Assembly: GCA_030068075.1 (NCBI GenBank)
Contig: CM057826.1
Span: 76,915,312 to 76,979,311 of the forward strand
Reading direction: 5' to 3'
Length of the DNA stretch: 64,000 nucleotides
Source: Paguma larvata
Lineage: Eukaryota; Chordata; Mammalia; Carnivora; Viverridae
This document shows, piece by piece, positions 26,001 to 38,550 of this stretch (positions are counted from its first letter, which is position 1; each line of letters starts with the position of its first letter). The notes beneath the pieces are model-generated. The model made no database searches. It was given only the letters and a program-made list of their open reading frames with translations, and was not told where the DNA came from. The position numbers and the translations under genes are program-made.

Positions 26001-26665
26001 TACTGATTGAGATCTAAAATGTAAAAAGTAGTAAAAGGGAGGCACACCCAGGACCCTTTGGAAGGACAGCACATTCACAGGGCCTTCTCCATGGAGAAGC
26101 TGACCAGTGTTGACAGGACACATAATGGTGTGTCATTCAGTGGAAGGAGAAATTCACAAGCTCAAAAAAACCCATCTCAAGTGTAAAGATTTGGTTTTAC
26201 TACTGTTTCCATACAATTGAGCCAAATAAAATTGGACTTTCTCTCTTCCTTTTGTTTATGAACCTGAATAACGGATTAATCTAGGCTATCGCCGTTCTTT
26301 TTTCATAGTGTATTCTCATGAAAACAGATTTCCTTTTCCGCTATGGTATTTGGTTTCCTCCTCTAAATTTGCCATGTTCACCAAGAAAACATTTAAGGTT
26401 CAGCAATATTGAAGGTAGGGAAAACCCCTTCAATACCTGGGTTCTAATTCTAAACAGAAATTATTTCTAAAGGTTCTTTTCCCAGGAACACCTTAATTTT
26501 TATTAATTTGTAATGATTTTCACTTATATTCTTGAATCAAATCTTAATTCACACTAAACCTGCCAAAATCCCAGCAGGAACTCTTTGCAACGTCATTATA
26601 TGTGTCAAGATAGAATTCAAAATTAAAAGCAAGAGAAAAGGAACGCCCGGTACTGCAGAAATTAC

Positions 26666-26728
26666 CTCATCTGATCCTTTCTTTTCTCCTGACTTGGAAG
26701 GCAATCCACTGGTTTTTTCACTGACATG
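26666..26728 (-). CDS. CAST: Calpastatin XL-domain exon 2 (shared)
   Basis: This 63-nt, phase-0 exon encodes 21 residues: HVSEKTSGLP, then SKSGEKKGSDE. The human segment reads HVSEKTSESP, then SKPGEKKGSDE, so three residues differ. The acceptor is TTTTTATAG|CATG (AG at 26730-26729) and the donor is GAG|GTAATT (GT at 26665-26664). It follows either first exon, giving RQTQE|HVSEK or WWYKT|HVSEK. The product is cytosolic calpastatin, the specific inhibitor of calpain-1 and calpain-2. This lysine- and serine-rich stretch belongs to the XL extension and has no calpain-binding motif. GSDE has the look of an acidic-directed phosphosite, which is only a motif match. Confidence 0.95.
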
Positions 26729-27799
26729 CTATAAAAATATAAAAAGAAAAAGAAGAAAGATACTGTTTAAAATAAGGAGGTGTTACAAGATAATAAAATA
26801 GTGACTTTAATCCTGAAGGGCTAAATATGTATACTGTACAAACAAGGACCCCTTTAATCTTCCTTCTGAAAATGTTGATAATTCCACACTGACATGGGTG
26901 GCTTTCAAAAATCAAGAGAAGCTACAGACATTCATTTGGGATGTAGAAAGTCAGTCTATAATTAACCAGACACAGATCTGATGGTGATTCCAAGGCGGCA
27001 TCTCGTCTCCTACAAAATGCCTCACTTAATTTTAAAGCCCAAATTGCCAGTGTGGGAGACATGTGATTCCTCACGGCGATGTGATGTCTAAGGACCATGT
27101 TGAGTCTAAAACCATTCTTGAGCCTCAGTTCAGTATGGGCTTGAGGGGCCACCACAGCTTCCAAATCCACCATCAATCCGATGGTTCTTGGGAATTCCCC
27201 AGAGTTCTTCTATCTGAGGACTCACAAATACAAGAAGATAAACCCTGAAGGGCAAAGACCATACCTGCAACTTCTATTTATTACAGCTTTGGGATTTCAT
27301 TATGTCCAAGAAACAGAATTAATTTTCTCACCAGGACAGTGGGAATGAAAGCACGTATTTTTATGTGGTACATAAAACCTTCATGTAGCTTACAGGCTCA
27401 TTTGTTTTGATAAGATAAAATAAGCCATAAAATAAATTGAATTTTTTTGAGAAATATGAAAAAATTATGTTCCTGAAAAGGGTTACGTAGAATTGTTTCA
27501 CTTCTTATACATTGTGGGATGTGCAAGAAAGTGGGGGAAAAGAACCTAACTAAATATAAGAAAATAAAAGCTCACCATTGGGTTCAATCTTGACCCTGTT
27601 CAGTTAAAGCAAAATATAAAGCCCCATGACATTCCCTAGAGAAGAATCATAACCTGGATATGTAAGCCAATGAAGTTATTTGAACAAGAACGGCAGTAAC
27701 GGTAATATTAATATTAATAATATTAATTTATATATTTTATATCATAATTAATACTAATTTATATAATTCTTATTTATTTACCTTTATACACACTCTTAT

Positions 27800-27960
27800 T
27801 TGATACAAAATAGAGGCTCATGCGATCTTTGGAGACGAAAAACTAAGCATAAGAAAAATTCAGTGAATTTTGCACAAGGACACACATGCAGTAAATGGGA
27901 AAAGTTTGCAAAGCAGCTTTTCTGACTTGCAATGTGTTGCCTGTCACTATACCATGCTAA
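27800..27960 (-). repeat. Probable MIR fragment
   Basis: Diverged match: aattttgcacaaggacacacatgcagtaa resembles the minus-strand MIR core (gcccaaggtcacacagctagtaa). Confidence 0.45.
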
Positions 27961-28074
27961 ATAGAATAAAGTAATGCTTCCTGCAGTCATATCGACATAT
28001 ATTTTCATTGTTTAAAAAGTCCAAGAAATATCAGATACATTGAAGAAATCTTGCATTAAGCATTCTCTGTATCA

Positions 28075-28302
28075 GGGGCACCTGGGTGGCTCAGTCGGTT
28101 AAGCATCCAACTTCAGCTCAGGTCATGATCTCGCAGTCTGTGAGTTCGAGCCCTGTAACTGTACCGACAGGTGTCAGAGCCTGGAGCCTGCTTCGGATTC
28201 TCTGTCTCCCTCTCTCTCAGTCCCTCCCCCACTTGCACTCTGTCTCTGTCTCTCTCTCTCTCTCTCTCTCTCAAAAATAAATAAACACTTAAAAAGAAAA
28301 AG
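28075..28302 (+). mobile_element. CAN-SINE, plus orientation
   Basis: Full head and long CT tract, tail aataaataaacactt. Flanks ttctctgtat and ttctttgtat. Confidence 0.92.
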
Positions 28303-28949
28303 AGTTCTTTGTATGAAAAACTAAGAGGATATCACTTTCATGTGTGGAAAATTCTTCCCAAAAGGTACCACTACCATGGATCAGTGGGTAGAATCCAACA
28401 ACAAGCAGCCAGCCTGTAAGAGCTCAGTGAATGAAGCCCTGTTTCACCTTGATGTCCTAGTTTAGTGTGTCTGTCCACAGTTGAGGGCAATCAGTATTAA
28501 GTAGTTAATGCATCTTGAAAAAAAAATCTAAAAGCCCACATATATATCAGTGCTAAATGGTAAATGATAAATTTTAGAAGATTCCTGAAGGCCCAACTAG
28601 AGAGAAGAATCATTCACCATTTGCAGATAGAATTTAAGAGGGCTAGCTCTATAATGACAGATTTACCTAATTTGTCTCCTTCCAGAATCGGTAAATCCAC
28701 TGTTTTACTGAGCATAGTGCATGCGTCATTTACTGTTGGTATTAGTATTCCATTTTACAAACAAAAAAGTTAAAGAAGCACTTGCTTTTGTCTGGTAGAA
28801 GTTTCCATGTTCTCCTCAAGGTCCCCCTCTGCTTTCTGCTCATGTGGCAAATATATATTGTGATACATTACCCTACAGTAAGTGTGCAGATAGCCCTTTG
28901 TCTCTAAAATTTAGATATATAGATATTTTTCTTTAAAAAAATTTTTAAA

Positions 28950-29075
28950 GGGCCCCTGGCTGGCTCAGTCCATAGAGCATGTGATTCTTGATCTCAGGGT
29001 CATGAGTTCATTGAGCATAGAGCTTACTTAAAAAAAAAAAAAAAAAAAAAAAAAAGGAATGCAAATAAATAAACA
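28950..29075 (+). mobile_element. Short SINE without CT-rich middle
   Basis: A tRNA-like head (ggcccctggctggctcagtc) runs almost directly into gagcatagagcttactt and a poly-A run of about 27 at 29030-29055. This is a different, shorter subfamily from most copies here. Confidence 0.82.
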
Positions 29076-29467
29076 TAAATAAAAGTTCTTAAAAAGTCAC
29101 TTCCTGGGGGTGTTTCAAAATTTTAGTCCTCTGGATTAATCAACACTATCAGTCACTTGTTTCTATTTAAACATTCAAAATTCCTCAAATTATGTAGGCT
29201 CCTAATAGTTTGGGAGTTGTATATGTAACACATACTTTTTTAAATGTTCAGTTATAAGGACAACTTACAAAAATTATGTACTGTAAGAAATGGTATTTTG
29301 TGATTTCAAAAGAAATATTTGCTCTTAGTAGGAAGCTTTTTTTAATATAATACACAGAAGTATATTGACATAAAAAACACAAACGGCAACATTTTTAAGG
29401 AACTTTATGGATTATATATTCCTAGTTTCTCTGTTTTATTTTTAACCCTGCTTTTTATTATAACTTT

Positions 29468-29677
29468 TTTTTTAAGTTGATTTATTTATTTTGAGACAGA
29501 TGGAGACAACATCAGTGGGGCAGTGGCAGAAAGAGAAGGAGAAAAAGAATCCCAAGCAGGCTCCACACTGTCAGCCCAGAGCAGGACATGGGGCTTGAAA
29601 TCACGAAACCGGGAGATCATAACACTAGCCAAGATTGAGAGTCGGACATGCAATTGACTGAGCCACCCAGGCATCCC
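29468..29677 (-). mobile_element. CAN-SINE, minus orientation
   Basis: T-run, GA-rich block, and inverted head ending gagccacccaggcatccc. Confidence 0.9.
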
Positions 29678-29689
29678 TATTGTAAATTT

Positions 29690-30110
29690 TTTCTAATACA
29701 GAGAAAAGTTAAAAGAATAATATAGTGAATGCCAATATTCTTACTACTAGATCCAATGACTATTACCATTGTTCCTATATTTTGCCATATTTGCATACAT
29801 TACAGACAGATCTATCTGTATTTGTATATGTATCTGCATTTGAGAGTAAATTGCAGATATCCAGAAACTTTATCCGTACACATTTCACTAAGCGCTCCTT
29901 AAACTGAAGAATTTTCCCTAAGTAACTCCAATATCATTGTCACTCCAAGAGAATTAACAAGAATTACCTAACGCCGTTTAACTTCTAGTAAATACCAGCC
30001 TTATGAATGAACTATTGCCCTGACCATTTCTCGGGGCTTATTCAATATTCATGAGTCTATTAACAACGTAAAATCAGTTATATCTTTTCACTGAGAGATA
30101 TTCGAAGTGC
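29690..30110. repeat. Old L1M-lineage fragment
   Basis: Motifs ttaaaagaataatatagtgaatgcc, attttgccatatttgcat, gagagtaaattgcagatatcc and ccaatatcattgtcact follow a known L1M non-coding consensus. Strand of the element not resolved. Confidence 0.6.
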
Positions 30111-30139
30111 CTGATTTCTTATTTATTTAATTAATTTAT

Positions 30140-30337
30140 TTTCATTTTTGTTTTAATTTTAGAGAGGAAAGCAAGAGCAGGGCAGAGAGTAGAGGAAGAG
30201 AGAGAGAAAATCTTGAGCAGTTTCCATGTTCAGTGCAGACCCAATACACGGCTGGATCCCAAGACTCTGGGACCATGACGTGGGCCTGAACACAAGAGTT
30301 GGAACAAGTTCAACAGACTGAGCCATCCAGGTGCCCC
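30140..30337 (-). mobile_element. CAN-SINE, minus orientation
   Basis: Starts in a T-rich tract, ends gagccatccaggtgcccc. Moderately diverged. Confidence 0.88.
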
Positions 30338-30719
30338 TAATTTTTTTTTAACTTGAGCATAGTTAACACACAAAGTACCTCATTATTTAATCCATGGCAT
30401 AACTGAGCAATTCCTACATAACTGAGCTGGTAGAATGAAATGTCTGGGAATGATATATGTCAGACTCAATCCAGCATAGGAACCTGCCCGCAGCAAGTCT
30501 TTCTAAGAGAGGAGAGAGAAGATTTTGTCCATGACTCCACGCAGTGGGTGGGGTGGGAAGAGGTGACAGAAGCATGGAGAAGGGAAGTACTGATAGGTCT
30601 GGAATGAGAACTGAACCACAGAACTGATAAAAATAGAGAGGACTTATCTATGTGAGGGAAAGGAAAAGAACATGTTCTAGCCCGCTGCCAGCCATTTCCC
30701 CTAAGCGATCCCCTGCACT

Positions 30720-30815
30720 GCCCACAGCAACTGTCACCTCATTGTATGGATAAAGAAATCGAGGATCCGAAAGGTGAGATTCTCCTGTCATACCACATAG
30801 CCTGATTATAGTCTA
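30720..30815 (-). repeat. Probable MIR core
   Basis: Pattern tgtcacctcattgtatggataaagaaatcgaggatccg looks like a diverged minus-strand MIR core. Confidence 0.4.
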
Positions 30816-31639
30816 TTGGCCAGAGACTGGGCTACTCTGGATCTAGTGAAAAGCTAGGTGAGATCTTAGGATCCACATCAAGAAAGTCTCAGTCCAATCT
30901 TCTTAAATGAAAACAACAAACCGAAACTGAACCTTCCTATTCTAAAAGTGATTTGCTTTATAAAATGGATCAAATAGGCCAGCATGTAAATTCAGTCCTG
31001 TATTAGGAGCTGGAGGCCAAATACAGGAAGAGCAGGAGGCCAGCCCTCACTCAGTAGACATTCATCGGGAAAGAACAAAGCTGCAGAAGACAGGACACTC
31101 AGGGAGCTGGGGTGAAAGAGGCCGTATGTACAGCAGGAGTTGAGAAGCAGGGAGAAAGCAGATAAGGGACTTCACTGTCTTCCGCCCAAAAGGAATAATA
31201 TTCCAAACTGTATTCACCCCCATGGATCACTGCATATTTGGCAAGTACAGCTGTCCTCTGTCCTCACTGGAGAGTACAGCATTTGTAGGCTTAAAATCTT
31301 CAGCCATAGCAACGCCATAAACCTGTCAGGAAAGTAAGAAGATCCAGGAGCAGTAAGGCTGGTAGCCTGTGGGCTCACCCTACTGAGGATTTGTGCTAGT
31401 GAGCATCCAGGCACCCTCCCTATGCTGCCCACATACACTCTGACAGACACACAGTCAAGGGCATACATAATGGAGAAGAAAATAAGGGCAAACTTATACA
31501 CATACATAAAAGAAGGAAGACAGAAAAAATGAAGCTTCTGCAAATGCAAACCCAGCTGAGAGTGCCAAATGCTAGTGTCCTTCTGAAATGCTTTTGCTGT
31601 AATTAAAAAAAAAAAAAAAGGACAAAGTTTCCTTTTATG

Positions 31640-31760
31640 GTGACAAAAACATTCTAAAATTAAACTGAAGTGATGCTTGTACCACTCTGTGAATATACTA
31701 AAAAATACTGAGTTGTAGATTTTAATGGGTATGGATTTATGAATAAAAATGTTTTAAAAA
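31640..31760 (+). repeat. Small L1 3' fragment
   Basis: ccactctgtgaatatactaaaaaatactgagttgtag is the typical older-L1 tail sequence. Confidence 0.6.
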
Positions 31761-32004
31761 ACAGTAAAGGTTATTTGAAAACAACTGGAAAGTTTGTCTT
31801 CTTCTACTTGGAGGCAAGGCCTTACAGATCAATATTTGCACGTCCAGTGACAGCTGTAGACAAATCATGAAGCAATAAGAGGTTATCGTGATGCCCTCTG
31901 GACTTCCCTCGTACACACAGCTCACCTCTCTCACTGGACTACCATTGCATACGGTACGAAAAGCTTGTTTCGGGGCCCTTCAGAGGATCAGAGATTTAGC
32001 AGTG

Positions 32005-32172
32005 GGTCCCACCCTTCAGTGTGGGTCACAAACACCTGGGACACTTGGAAACACTCATGCCAGAGCGCAGGAAATTATTTGTCTAGAGTGGGGCTAGTGC
32101 ACAGATTTATTTCTCTAACATTTCTCAGCTGATCTGAATATGTGGCTAGGATTCGAGACCACTGCTTTTGAG
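32005..32172 (+). repeat. MER5-like relic
   Basis: Starts gtcccacccttcagtgtgg, includes aaacacctgggacacttgg, and ends gattcgagaccactgc, as in MER5-type hAT relics. Confidence 0.5.
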
Positions 32173-33214
32173 AGGAGATTTGTGGGCATCATGACAGGAA
32201 GCAGACGGTTCTGCTCCTCTAATCACCCCCTTGAATTGGCACCCATGGGGAGCTTCCCCTGGTCAGGCAGAATGGGGCGGCTCTAGGGCTCCTGGGTAAA
32301 CTCTGATTGGTCAGCGAAGGAGCACAGTGCCCTGTGTTCACACCACCCTTTCCTGACTAATTCTGAGCCTTGCCCTATTTATGGCACATTGTACCTCTGT
32401 ATCTGCCTATTTTCTATCTCTATTTTCTTAGTAAAGCAAACAAATTAGCCTTTTATTTGAGACTGTCTTGCTTATTGATTCCTTCATAAATGTCTATTTT
32501 ACCTTCCCAACCAGCTGGTAAACTATATTCTTATTTTTCTGGTCCTGTGGTAGGGGTGTGACACATAATTCTTCTTTGAATGAACGTATTTCCATAAATC
32601 TCTAAATATTGCCTGAGAAGTACTTTTGCTCTGTTCAGGTTAGTAAACTAGATAAAAGAGAAAGAAGCCAAAAAAACAAAATAGCTTGAAAAATTAACAA
32701 CGTATAAATTGTTATTTCTTGCAAAATCCCCTAAAATCCATTCTTATACGTATTCTGCTTGCTAAAACAAGCAAACAAGCAGAAGGTCCAAGATACAAAG
32801 CTGGTTTTGCTTTAAAACAATCTCCCTGGAGCAACTCTAGACCTCTCTGCCCTCAGGTGAATTCCTTGCCTCACCCCCTCCCCCAGAACCAGGGATATTT
32901 GGGATGGAGGGCCTCAGGCCTGGGAGGCAGGGTCAGGAGACTGGAGGTGGTGACAAGGTGGTATTTCCCCCTCCTTTCTGCCTCTGGGAGCCTCTGTAGT
33001 AGTGTCTCCTGCAGCATCAGCCAGCTAAGGTTGCAGTTTGCACAGAGCAATCCAGCTCCCCCAAGTCCATCCTGCCTAGAAATGATAGCAGCTTCCTGAA
33101 ATTTCTACTTTCTGTGTTGCTTCACCCTCCCAAGTTGGGTTCTGAGCCTCTTCTGTTACCTGGGTAACCAATTCCCTGCATTCCGTTCTCTGACAGACTC
33201 TGATGGGACACAAA

Positions 33215-33370
33215 AAGCATGGATGTGAAAGGCTCTGTGATCTTGGGCAAATAATTTAACCTTTCTGTTTTCTGCTTACAAAATGAAGCTAATACTACCT
33301 AGCCGATGGGCTGACATATTTCTCAAACGAGTTGATGTTAATGAGGAGCCTGGCCCATTGCCTAGTTTCT
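33215..33370 (+). repeat. MIR element
   Basis: Order tgtgatcttgggcaaataatttaacc, ttctgcttacaaaatgaagc, and tgaggagcctggcccattgcc. Confidence 0.7.
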
Positions 33371-34522
33371 TTTAGGATACAGTAAAAGTTATTCCACTCC
33401 CTTGTTTTCCTGTGGCATCAGTCTGATTGTACTGAATTAGGAAACAGTAAAATGAATAAGAGACGTAAGCAAAGGTTTAAAGGTTTCATTTTATAAGGCT
33501 GTAAATGTCAGAGCAGAGAACAGAGGCTTTTATTTTTCATAAGTGTAAAGTACAGGTTCGTCTGATATATTTATGTTTAGTATTTTGTCTCTTACGGTCG
33601 TATATTATATTAATCTCACACTTCCGTATTACATCTAGGGAAACAAAGTAGACAGGAAATAGAGAATTCATTTTCCAAACAAATCTACACCAAGTCGGTC
33701 ACAGGCATGATACTTATACATGCAATTTCCCATGCTTCATGTGTGTGCGCACGCGTGTGCATGTGTTTGGTGTGTTGGTGGGGCTGGGAGCTAAATAAAG
33801 GAAACGTGGCACAATATTACAATTTTGATAATTATTGAAGATGAGGGCATATGAAGAGATCATTATGTTATTCTCTCTTGTGTGATAAAAAGTTTTGAAG
33901 AAGTTAGAATCCTCTTATCTAAAGCATATGTCCCCCTAGCATCACCCTAAGGCAGTATCCTAGCCATTTCACTGGGTTTTCATACTTAAAACAACAAAAC
34001 TCATGGAGTTATAGAATAGAGTTTATTAATTTAAAAAGAATCAGTGAGTTGCCACCATGTGCTAAGTGTTGTAGGGAGAATAATTACTTAAGAAATATAA
34101 GTAAGTAAAATGTCTGGCTTTTAATACATATATTCCTGTTCCTCTAAAAACATGTGCTATTAGGATAACCTTCTTTGGGATTATTATATAAAAGACACAC
34201 ATTAAGTATGGCTAGAATTCCAGCCCGATGTTTTACTTAAACTCCACGTATGCTTCCCCCTAATATTTTAACATTATCGCAGATATGCCACAAAGACACT
34301 GTTATGGCCACAGCTCTTTTTATCGGGTTTTCAGAGGTAGCATCGAATTTTGAATTTTCTCTAAGTTAAAGAAGCTGTCATGAGAATTTCAACAGTTACT
34401 TTGCTGCTTTTGTAGTAGTCATTAGGACACACTTGTGATTTTTACCTACAAGAAATGCAAGAGAATTGAATACATACAATGCTATATATTCAAGTGGACA
34501 TATGTAAATTGAATGGGGATTT

Positions 34523-34551
34523 TATTTATTTACTTTTTAAAGTTTATTTAT

Positions 34552-34590
<39 letters not shown>

Positions 34591-34745
34591 ACACAAGCAG
34601 GGGAGGAGCAGAGAGACGGGACGAGAGAGAATTCCAAGCTGATAGCACAGAGCCTGACACAGGGCTTGAACTAGCCAACTGTGAGATCATGACCTGAGCC
34701 TCAATCAAGTGTCAACACTTAACCAACTGAGCCACCGAGGCACCC
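34523..34745 (-). mobile_element. CAN-SINE with 12-bp target duplication
   Basis: Flanked by gaatggggattt at 34511-34522 and 34746-34757. Contains a GA dinucleotide run at about 34555-34588. Confidence 0.94.
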
Positions 34746-34838
34746 GGAATGGGGATTTATTTTTAATGGCGCTAGAGTTTTTTTTTTCAAGATAAAAAGA
34801 GTTATGGTGATGACAGCTGCACAAGAATTTAAGTGTAT

Positions 34839-34955
34839 CTGGATGCCTGGCTAGTTCATTTGGAGAAGCATGCTACCCTACATCTCTGGGTTGTGAGTTT
34901 GAACACCACGTTGGGCGTAGAGATTAGTTAAATAAATACAACTTGAAAAACATGA
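34839..34955 (+). mobile_element. Short SINE without CT-rich middle
   Basis: Same short subfamily as the one near 28.95 kb: ggatgcctggctagttcat, gttgtgagtttgaacacc, ttgggcgtagagattagtt and an aaataaata tail. Confidence 0.75.
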
Positions 34956-35098
34956 ATGTACTTAATTCCACTTAACTTTACACTTACAAATGGTTAAGAT
35001 GGTAAATTTTATGTTGTGTATATTTTACCTCCAGAAAAATTAAAAACACTCACATAAAAAATAAAGCTCAAGAAAAAGAATAGAATAAAGATGGACTT

Positions 35099-35358
35099 GG
35101 GGTGCCTGAGTGGCTCAGTCAGTTAAATGTCCGACTCCTCATTTCGGCTCAGGTCATGATCTCATGGTTCATGAGATCAAGACCTGTGTTGGGCTCTGTG
35201 CTGGCAGCACAGAGCCTGCTTGGGATTCTCTCTCTCTCCCTCTCTGTCTCTGCTCCTCCTCCACTCATGCACACACATGTATGCTCTCTATTTCTCTCTC
35301 TCTCTCTTCTCTCTCAAAATAAATAAATAAATAAATAAATAAACTAAAAAAAAAAAAG
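35099..35358 (+). mobile_element. CAN-SINE with (AAAT)n tail
   Basis: Plus copy with a run of about five AAAT units at 35319-35341. Flanks agaataaagatggact and agaataaggatgggct. Confidence 0.93.
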
Positions 35359-36214
35359 AATAAGGATGGGCTGCTCTAAAAAGTCTGGTATTACACCAGA
35401 CAACCTACTCAGAATTAAATGCCTACCTAATCACCTTAGAATCTCAAACGGCCACCCACATTTCCACCCCCAGCAAGCTACAATACCATTCTTTAAAAAG
35501 CATTTGGGAGACTATAATTAACTTTCTGGGAAGTGCCAAAACTGATTAAAGAACAATATCATCTGATGTTAGTCCTAATTTAAAAGTCTTATCTGCAATG
35601 GAAAGCATACCAATTTAGAAAATGTCAACCAAAAGAGCAAAGTTGTGTCTGATCTTCATTCTCCCAAATACTCTAAAGACTGTGGACTTTTTGCAAACTC
35701 TGTAATTTGCATTCCTTACTCCTAAAAATTATTGCAGTTAACTGGTCTGTCCTGCCATGGAAGGCTTGTGACACTGTTTCCAGACTGGCCACAATGACGG
35801 GACCTCCCAAATGACTGGGCTCCTTGATCAGGCTGCCACTGGGCTCACGGGTCTAATTAGACTAAGAAACACCTTTAATTAGCATGGCCTAATCGAGTCA
35901 ACTTATGATACAAGAATGTAATTACTGTCAACCAAATTTACTCTCCTTCATGCTTCATCATTATGATGCTCATCAGATGTTCAATTCTAGCTTTTTCAAC
36001 TTTTTTTGTTGTTACTGTTTTTGTTTTTTTATTACAACCACATAATTCTTCAGAAAATAAAATCAATGATTTTGATGGTATTTGGTAAGGAAATATACAT
36101 TGTAATGTGTCACTGAGTAGCTTAAAGGTGACACTCCCTTAAACAAACATCATAGATACATCTTTTAATTATTTAATCTTATTCTACCTAAATTTTCAAA
36201 GTTAGATCATTCAT

Positions 36215-36414
36215 GGGGTGCTTGGATGGCTCAGTCAGTTGAGCAAATGACTCTTGATTTCAGTTCAGGTCATGATCCCAGGGTTGTGGGATCAAGCCAT
36301 GCATCCAGCACCTTGCTGAGTGTGGAGCCTGCTTAAAATATTCCCTCTCTCTCTCTCTCTCCCTCTGCCCCTCTCCCTTACTTGCACTCTCTCTCTAAAA
36401 TTAAAAAAAAAGGA
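36215..36414 (+). mobile_element. CAN-SINE, plus orientation
   Basis: Head ggggtgcttggatggctcag. It is the last SINE before a repeat-poor stretch that includes the CpG island. Confidence 0.9.
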
Positions 36415-36504
36415 AGTCATTCACAATCTTTTTCAGTATTTAAAGAATTCTAGAAAGGATATTACTTATAGGATATTTGTAGATATTATAGGATTTACCA
36501 GAAG

Positions 36505-36670
36505 CATTTTATATATATATATATATGACATACATGATAAAAATACATACTATTAGATAAATTATATATTTATATATTATATAATTATTATATAATAGTA
36601 TATAACATATTATATTATATAGTATGTAATACTATATAATTACACATTATGTTACATATTATATTATTGT
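36505..36670 (+). repeat. AT-rich (TA)n-like tract
   Basis: Long run of TATA/ATTATA repeats including (AT)n at 36511-36526. Low complexity. Confidence 0.85.
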
Positions 36671-37639
36671 ATATTAAAATTTTTATTGTATGCATGTGAA
36701 ATATATATACACTATAAATTGCCTCTGTGGATCTTTAGAGGATTTATGGGTGAGCTTTTGTGTATTTGTGTGTGTATTTTGCTGAGGGAAAATGGTCTAT
36801 AGTTTTCTTTAATTCTCAAAATGGTCTCTGATCACTCCCTTGTAACCATCAAACAAAAATGTTTAGGAAGCCATGTGAACAGCTATATAGTCCAGTACTG
36901 TAGATCCAACACTCATGCCTATTAAGTACCTGAAATGTAGCAAATACGAATTGAGATGTGCTATAAGTATAAAATGCATACCAGATTTTGAAGAATTAAT
37001 ATAAAAAAGAAAGTTTAAAATATCTCAACGATTTATATATTGATTATATGTTGAAATAATGTTTGGAATACAGTGGGTTAAATAAAGTATATTATTAGCA
37101 TGAATTTCACCTGTTTTTGCTTTTGCTGATGTGGTTACTTGGAAATCTATAAATTATACATGTGACTCACACACATTTCTATTAGATGGCACACTGGTTT
37201 GGGAAGAATCAAAGCTGATCACAGACAGTTTGTTTATTCTAAGAGACAAAAAGAAAAATTATAGTAGTTCCAAAATTGGATTCTAAGAGAGATTTTAGCA
37301 AAATGTCAGACTATGTCTAAACATAAAAGGGTTAAAAGCACTAACTTAAATACATCAAATATTTCAGCATAATTTCTTTTAGAGAGAACCATGAATTTGG
37401 AAAGAAAAGTCTGATGTTAAGTCTGAAATACTGCCATCCATATTTGCAGATGAAACATGTGCGTTTTGGTAAGAACCTTAGGACAATAATGACTCAAAAT
37501 AAACTTTTGCTTTCGGTACATAAATAAGATGTTACATTTTAAAAGCCCAGAAGATGTAATAAGAAACATTTACAATGAAATATCTTAAGGGAAACTGTAA
37601 TTCCCCATCATCTAAAGTAAATGGGTAAGGTACTTTGAT

Positions 37640-37790
37640 CCATGAATCTAATTAGTCCTCACCAACCCTTATTTGGTGCCTATTATAGCCTTCATTTTAT
37701 AGATGTGGGAACAGGTTAAAAAAGGTTGACTTGTTGATCTTGGAGAAAAAGAACTACTGTCTTATTCTCTGCTGTGTACTTGACGGCCAG
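37640..37790 (-). repeat. Probable MIR fragment
   Basis: ttggtgcctattatagccttcattttatagatgtgggaacagg resembles the minus-strand MIR core. Confidence 0.45.
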
Positions 37791-38550
37791 TCCTGGAGTT
37801 GGCACACAGATGCTCAATGAATGGCCATTTGGCTGATCAGTGACAGTTTACTGATTCCAATATAAGGTTTCTCTCTAAAGAGTGTCTGGTTACAATAACC
37901 TTGCTTTTCCTAATAATACCACATGCTGAGAGGTGTACTTAACTAAGTTTTTGAAATTTTCATAGAAGTTAATTAGATAGGAATAGTTTGATTCTCACCT
38001 ATCAATATGACTTTTGTGTACTTTTTTGGGAATAAAGTACAGAACAGCTCTCGCTTCTCTGTCTCATTCTCAATAAGGGCCTTGATCTCAGTTGCTTTTG
38101 CTCCTGGAAGTTTGGGGTTTTCTCCTTGACCGCCCCCCCATCCTGACTGCCTCTCCTCCTTTGTGTTGGAAAATGGATGTTCAAGGGCATTTCTCTAAAA
38201 GTTTTGAACTTTGCTTACAGATTGAAAACACTAGTTCTAAGCTCTTGAGAGCTGAGTTCATCCAGGAATCAGCATCCAGGGGAGGAATTTCTCCGGCAAC
38301 AATTCCTGTCCCATTCAACTTGCGAGCCGAGTTAAGCCTAGCGCAGCTGCTCACTTTGACTCGCACGCCCGGGCGCGCTCGTGCATACCATAGCAGGGTG
38401 AGTCTCGGCCTCTCCCGGAGCCTAACCTAACTCCTGAGAGGAGGTCGCACCTGGTCCCCACCCCTTCCCCAACAAAACTTCGTCCGCAATCCCGGAAAGC
38501 AAAGCAAACACATTCCCTTCCGTTCCTGCCCAGGCACGATCGCTATTTAC

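Larger units (their letters stand above)
6430..26665 (-). other. CAST: CAST intron 2 (about 20.2 kb)
   Basis: Between the phase-0 donor of exon 2 and the acceptor of exon 3. The two exons join as ...GSDE|KKTTS..., matching the human order GSDEKKAAS, so no exon should be missing between them. It holds SINEs, MIRs, L1 fragments and microsatellites. Long parts have no feature I recognise: 7590-8040, 8260-8870, 10120-11320, 11560-12370, 14520-15030, 15440-16250, 18350-19980, 20660-22840 and 23060-26660. Confidence 0.85.
26729..38550 (-). other. CAST: CAST intron 1 (11.8 kb from the nearer first exon)
   Basis: Shared by both transcript types; from the upstream first exon the intron is about 12.5 kb and would splice out the other first exon. 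It contains SINEs, MIR and L1 relics. Nothing identifiable in 26740-27780, 28310-28940, 30810-31640, 32180-33200, 33380-34500, 35360-36200 and 36670-38280, except AT-rich tracts at 27690-27790 and 36500-36670. Confidence 0.85.

Noticed and set aside
28075..28150. tRNA-like sequences (box A and box B motifs)
   Set aside because: They are the tRNA-derived heads of SINEs, followed by CT tracts and A-tails, not functional tRNA genes.
32290..32480. CCAAT-like (gattggtcagc) and TATA-like (ctatttatgg) pair resembling a promoter or LTR
   Set aside because: No CpG enrichment, no LTR ends, no following exon. Too weak to list as a promoter.
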